This document shows positions 5,901 to 6,711 of a stretch of 6,711 nt of DNA, in pieces. How positions within the stretch are numbered: the first letter of the stretch is position 1; each line of letters opens with the position of its first letter. The notes beneath the pieces were generated by a model. It saw only the letters and a list, made by a program, of their open reading frames with translations, was not told the DNA's origin and did not search any database. A program made the position numbers and the translations under genes. This DNA is from an uncultured Planctomycetaceae bacterium (GTDB taxonomy: Bacteria; Planctomycetota; Planctomycetia; Pirellulales; Pirellulaceae), in the NCBI GenBank assembly GCA_903927685.1, contig CAIYOB010001464.1, positions 1 to 6,711 of the forward strand, in the 5' to 3' direction.

Positions 5901-6174
5901 CGGCCGCGACGGTTTGCGCGGTGCCCAAATCCGGGAACCGTTCCAGGTAGGACCCCAAGCTCAGCCGCCGCCCCCGCGTCCACTGCTGTTCCAGGTCCAC
6001 CTTGACCAGTTCCGCCAAGGCCGCCCGCCGCAGACGCGGGTCGAGCTGGGGCAACTTGTGCGCAACCCAAGTCGCCAACGCATCTTCCTGCCACGCGGTG
6101 TCGAATTCGACCAGCCAAGTCTCCAGGGTTTCCCGGTCGGACGAGGACAATTCCAGCAAGTCGGTGGCGGCCAC
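2935..6174 (-). CDS. DGR target: transmembrane Ser/Thr kinase with variable FGE-sulfatase ectodomain
   Basis: 1079 residues from GTG 6174, which has AAAGGG at 6182-6187, seven bases upstream. The frame opens at 6312, but the extra 46 residues run through a hairpin repeat and a G10 tract and were rejected. Residues 1-130 are the planctomycete kinase N-terminal extension and 178-212 an RGSP-rich linker. Kinase ~234-500: GKGGMGAVYL (241-250), VALK (K263), E282, HRDLKPQN (355-362), DFG (375-377), APE (403-405), all catalytic residues present. A second RGSP linker spans 507-556. One membrane segment lies at ~607-627. PEGA-like beta modules cover ~634-702 and ~727-800, then a Pro-rich linker and the FGE-sulfatase domain ~838-1071 (IPAGEFLMGSP, SEAEWEYACRAG, RGGSW, NVGFRV). 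Residues 1029-1064 are the VR. The likely topology is kinase inside and variable domain outside: a receptor whose ligand-binding face is diversified. The first FGE catalytic Cys is absent, so it is a binding rather than a formylglycine-generating domain. It lies downstream of a sigma factor on the same strand. Confidence 0.95.
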   Translation of the reverse strand: MAATDLLELSSSDRETLETWLVEFDTAWQEDALATWVAHKLPQLDPRLRRAALAELVKVDLEQQWTRGRRLSLGSYLERFPDLGTAQTVAADLIFAEVQVRQQFGEPSDLTELARRYPRQAAELSRLIHGDLGVQSLAPLSFEPPPASAPDRDTSQLRAATDTAVQAARGEAPDANVRGSSPDDARRGSPEVARRGSPDPAETPDRQVSPAAEDQPDPEDSKPPRELPKKFGRYSILKPLGKGGMGAVYLAYDTQLERRVALKVPNFSAHEQREVVERFLREARAMATIRHAHLCPVFDAGVIDGTHYLTMAYIEGHLLSEFIKPGEPASQRRAAALVRKLALALQEAHANGIVHRDLKPQNIFIDQRGEPVVVDFGLARRGVAREATLTQSGALMGTPAYMAPEQARGRIESVGPHSDVYSLGVILYQLLTGRLPYQGDFLAVLGQVMSADEPDPPRTHQPDLDQQLETICLKAMAKRPADRYASMADLAQALTDLLKSRQLDERAGRGTSGLAGRGVPDTAGRGSPVGRGAPDFAGRGSPDPALAADRQVSSPVADEAAWPAAPTLVDAQGVSGRPTVGQVARSGDRPQRAGDRPQRAGPRVPPWAWIATACGAAAVLLGVIFYLQTNHGLVKIELSDPAAKVQVQVDGETIAVTGLDRPLRLRPGAHGLVVTGDDFETVTRSFTVKRGSDEPLRVTLIPKAGPVAQTPPAEPQPSAPPPAPQPAVYQVQITPPEALLTASGRGVTVAGAGGTRTVTVAEPDGQTKVVLLAVLAGHENQQRELQPTAGESQTLAIQLSRSPAPVAPPPVAPPPSTVAKTPEPAPKLPPAPAGPLPTITNSIDMRLVQIPAGEFLMGSPDSDNEASSDEKPQHRVRITQPFYLGAFEVTQSQYQQVLGSNPSHFKDESGLSPVDSVSWEDAQEFCAKLSELPPEKQAGRQYRLPSEAEWEYACRAGSTSRYGFDESRESLGSYAWYDSNSGSKTHPVGQKKPNARGLYDMHGNVYEWCFDWWNGTYDASSVDDPRGPTAGSYRVYRGGSWDFDAGYCRSAYRLRYTPGYRNRNVGFRVALSSVDAPGK
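2960..2986 (-). promoter_or_regulatory. Candidate IMH (initiation of mutagenic homing) block
   Basis: These 27 bases at the coding 3' end of the VR are identical to 1672-1698 in the TR. Just beyond, the two copies differ at non-adenine positions (for example 1671 versus 2959 and 1667 versus 2955), as IMH and IMH* do in characterised DGRs. In such systems this boundary marks where cDNA priming starts and which copy is recipient. The role here is inferred from position only. Confidence 0.6.
2960..3090 (-). repeat. DGR variable repeat (VR), codons 1029-1072 of the target
   Basis: Counterpart of the TR at 1672-1802. Relative to the template, 12 residues differ: K1029T, N1033Y, N1036Y, N1042D, N1043F, R1046G, N1047Y, N1052Y, N1054L, N1056Y, N1060Y and H1063R. 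A1030 changes silently. Only two of the 11 template Asn positions (1062, 1064) keep Asn. Six of the twelve became Tyr, a residue favoured in binding surfaces. The conserved scaffold (RGGSW, C1048-R-S, TPG, VGFRV) is unaltered because its codons lack mutable adenines at critical positions or were left unchanged. Confidence 0.96.
4382..4419 (-). repeat. 21-bp tandem repeat, nearly two units, in the target gene
   Basis: TGTGGCCGGTCTCCCG recurs at a spacing of 21 bp, encoding DRPQRAG twice in a row (residues 588-601) just before the membrane segment. The period is a whole number of codons, so copy number can change without frameshift. It is probably a length-variable juxtamembrane linker. Confidence 0.75.
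4507..4656 (-). repeat. RGSPD-type in-frame repeat element, copy after the kinase domain
   Basis: Encodes residues 507-556: an array of GRG-(S/A/V)-P-D-like units ending in DPALAADRQVSS. The DNA has several copies of a GAGACCCGCGCCCAGCA-like word about 21-24 bp apart. The stretch near 4512-4575 closely matches one near 5547-5610, including the shared GGAGACCTGACGGTCGG. It should be disordered in the protein. Confidence 0.75.
5539..5643 (-). repeat. RGSPD-type in-frame repeat element, copy before the kinase domain
   Basis: Encodes residues 178-212, with RRGSP units ending in DPAETPDRQVSP. It shares DNA-level similarity and the same reading frame with the element at 4507-4656, so the two linkers flank the kinase domain symmetrically. 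Divergence at neighbouring third and other positions suggests an old duplication or two insertions of the same element. Confidence 0.75.
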
Positions 6175-6181
6175 GGCAAAG

Positions 6182-6187
6182 CCCTTT
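6182..6187 (-). promoter_or_regulatory. Ribosome binding site that decides the kinase start
   Basis: AAAGGG on the minus strand, seven bases before GTG 6174. No other start in this frame between 6312 and 6174 has a comparable site. The protein then begins VAATDLLELSSSDRE, consistent with the conserved region starting near the N-terminus. Confidence 0.65.
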
Positions 6188-6192
6188 CGTGT

Positions 6193-6202
6193 GGGGGGGG
6201 GG
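6193..6202. repeat. G10 homopolymer in the kinase leader
   Basis: Ten consecutive G on the plus strand (C10 in the mRNA sense), 18 bp upstream of the GTG start. It is prone to slippage. From GTG 6174 it lies in the untranslated leader, where length changes could alter ribosome access rather than reading frame. Confidence 0.7.
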
Positions 6203-6289
6203 CAGAGCTTGATTCTAATGGTTCCAACATGACAATTGCGCAAGGCGGCGGATTTGTCACAGGGAATCTTGGATTTTTTCTTCACGTAG

Positions 6290-6342
6290 GCGAGTCTCTC
6301 CGAGACTCGCATTCCGGCCTCGGAGAGGCCGGGCTACGTGGG
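6290..6342. repeat. Double hairpin between sigma factor and kinase genes
   Basis: CGAGTCTC-TCC-GAGACTCG (from about 6290 to 6310) is a perfect 8-bp stem. CCGGCCTC-GGA-GAGGCCGG (6314-6332) is a second 8-bp stem, followed by GCTACGTGG. The second hairpin aligns with 927-954 at 24 of 28 positions, with compensating stem changes. On the minus strand the tail is A-rich rather than T-rich, so it is not a typical intrinsic terminator of the sigma gene. It may be a mobile or structural intergenic repeat. Confidence 0.65.
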
Positions 6343-6357
6343 GGAATTCGTGCCCTG

Positions 6358-6711
6358 CTACAGCCCCTGCTTCAGCCGCTGCTGCAGCAGGCTCATCGCC
6401 CGGTAGACCGACTGGCGGGCGACGTTCAGTTGGGCCGCGATTTCCGCCACCGAGTGGCCGCTGAGCCGCAGTTCGAGCACCCGGCAGTGCAACGCGGGCA
6501 GGCCCTGGAGCAGGGCTTCGATCTGGTCCAACAGGATGACCGCCTCCTCGGGCCCCGGTTCCCGGTCGGCCGCGGCCGCCAGCCAGTCGGCGTCGCCTCC
6601 GGCCTGCTCGACGCGCACGTCGCGTTGGGCCGCCGTATGCCGCCGGCCCTGAGCGCGGGCTTTGAGCATCGTGATCTTGACCAGCAACTGCCACAGTTGC
6701 GCCGAGCTGTC
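6358..6711 (-). CDS. ECF-type RNA polymerase sigma factor, 3' part (partial)
   Basis: The C-terminal 117 residues of a gene whose start lies beyond the right edge; the stop TAG is at 6358-6360. The visible part begins DSSAQLWQLLVKITMLKA (end of the region 2 side), then a variable linker rich in Arg/Ala. It ends with sigma region 4: LDQIEALLQGLPALHCRVLEL, RLSGHSVAEIAAQLNVARQS and VYRAMSLLQQRLKQGL, a clear helix-turn-helix for -35 recognition. Planctomycetes have many ECF sigma factors encoded beside Ser/Thr kinases, in which phosphorylation is thought to replace an anti-sigma factor. The kinase gene follows on the same strand after 183 bp, so it is the likely partner, possibly in one operon. 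No anti-sigma gene is visible in this window. Confidence 0.85.
   Translation of the reverse strand, partial: DSSAQLWQLLVKITMLKARAQGRRHTAAQRDVRVEQAGGDADWLAAAADREPGPEEAVILLDQIEALLQGLPALHCRVLELRLSGHSVAEIAAQLNVARQSVYRAMSLLQQRLKQGL

Noticed and set aside
6175..6312. Upstream extension of the kinase start to ATG 6312
   Set aside because: The extra 46 residues pass through a hairpin repeat and a C10 tract, lack family-like sequence, and have no ribosome site; GTG 6174 has one.

Overview
The window looks like chromosomal DNA of a planctomycete (Pirellulales/Gemmata-like). By eye it is GC-rich. It carries an ECF-type sigma factor next to a very large Ser/Thr kinase with the planctomycete N-terminal extension, RGSP-rich disordered linkers, and intergenic hairpins of a type that recurs within the window. 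Lineage is inferred from gene architecture, not from a marker gene.

The central content is a diversity-generating retroelement (DGR) on the minus strand. Its target is a 1079-residue membrane protein (6174 to 2935): cytoplasmic Ser/Thr kinase, one membrane segment, PEGA-like modules, then a C-terminal FGE-sulfatase (C-type-lectin fold) domain. The last ~45 residues of that domain are the variable repeat (VR, 2960-3090). A template repeat (TR, 1672-1802) lies 1288 bp away. I aligned the two base by base: 131 columns, 16 mismatches, all at template adenines (33 available), none at the 98 other positions. This is the signature of adenine mutagenesis. Between them lie a reverse transcriptase (RT) with DGR-type motifs (1781-2497) and the start of an HRDC-family-like DGR accessory gene (2490-2645).

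The retroelement looks freshly broken. The accessory reading frame stops after 51 residues, exactly where RT homology begins in another frame. One deletion seems to have removed the accessory C-terminus and the RT N-terminus, including motif 1, while leaving all catalytic aspartates. The clean TR/VR pattern implies recent activity, so the VR may now be frozen or served in trans.

Left of the DGR is a scrap zone. It has a 74-aa conserved small ORF translationally coupled to an HNH endonuclease, which is frameshifted and cut off in the middle of its HNH motif. The cut joins it to a 70-bp relic of a second RT (54/70 identical to the intact one). A 49-bp repeat of the TR-flanking sequence sits at the window's left edge. 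Together these suggest an older, decayed DGR cassette. Between the relic and that repeat, on the plus strand, is a two-gene module: a DUF4365-like PD-(D/E)XK nuclease-fold protein overlapping a small HicA/YcfA-like protein.

Right of the target gene, on the same strand, is the 3' part of an ECF-type sigma factor (6358-6711), running off the window. Inferred system: a sigma factor plus a transmembrane kinase whose ligand-binding ectodomain was diversified by retrohoming.
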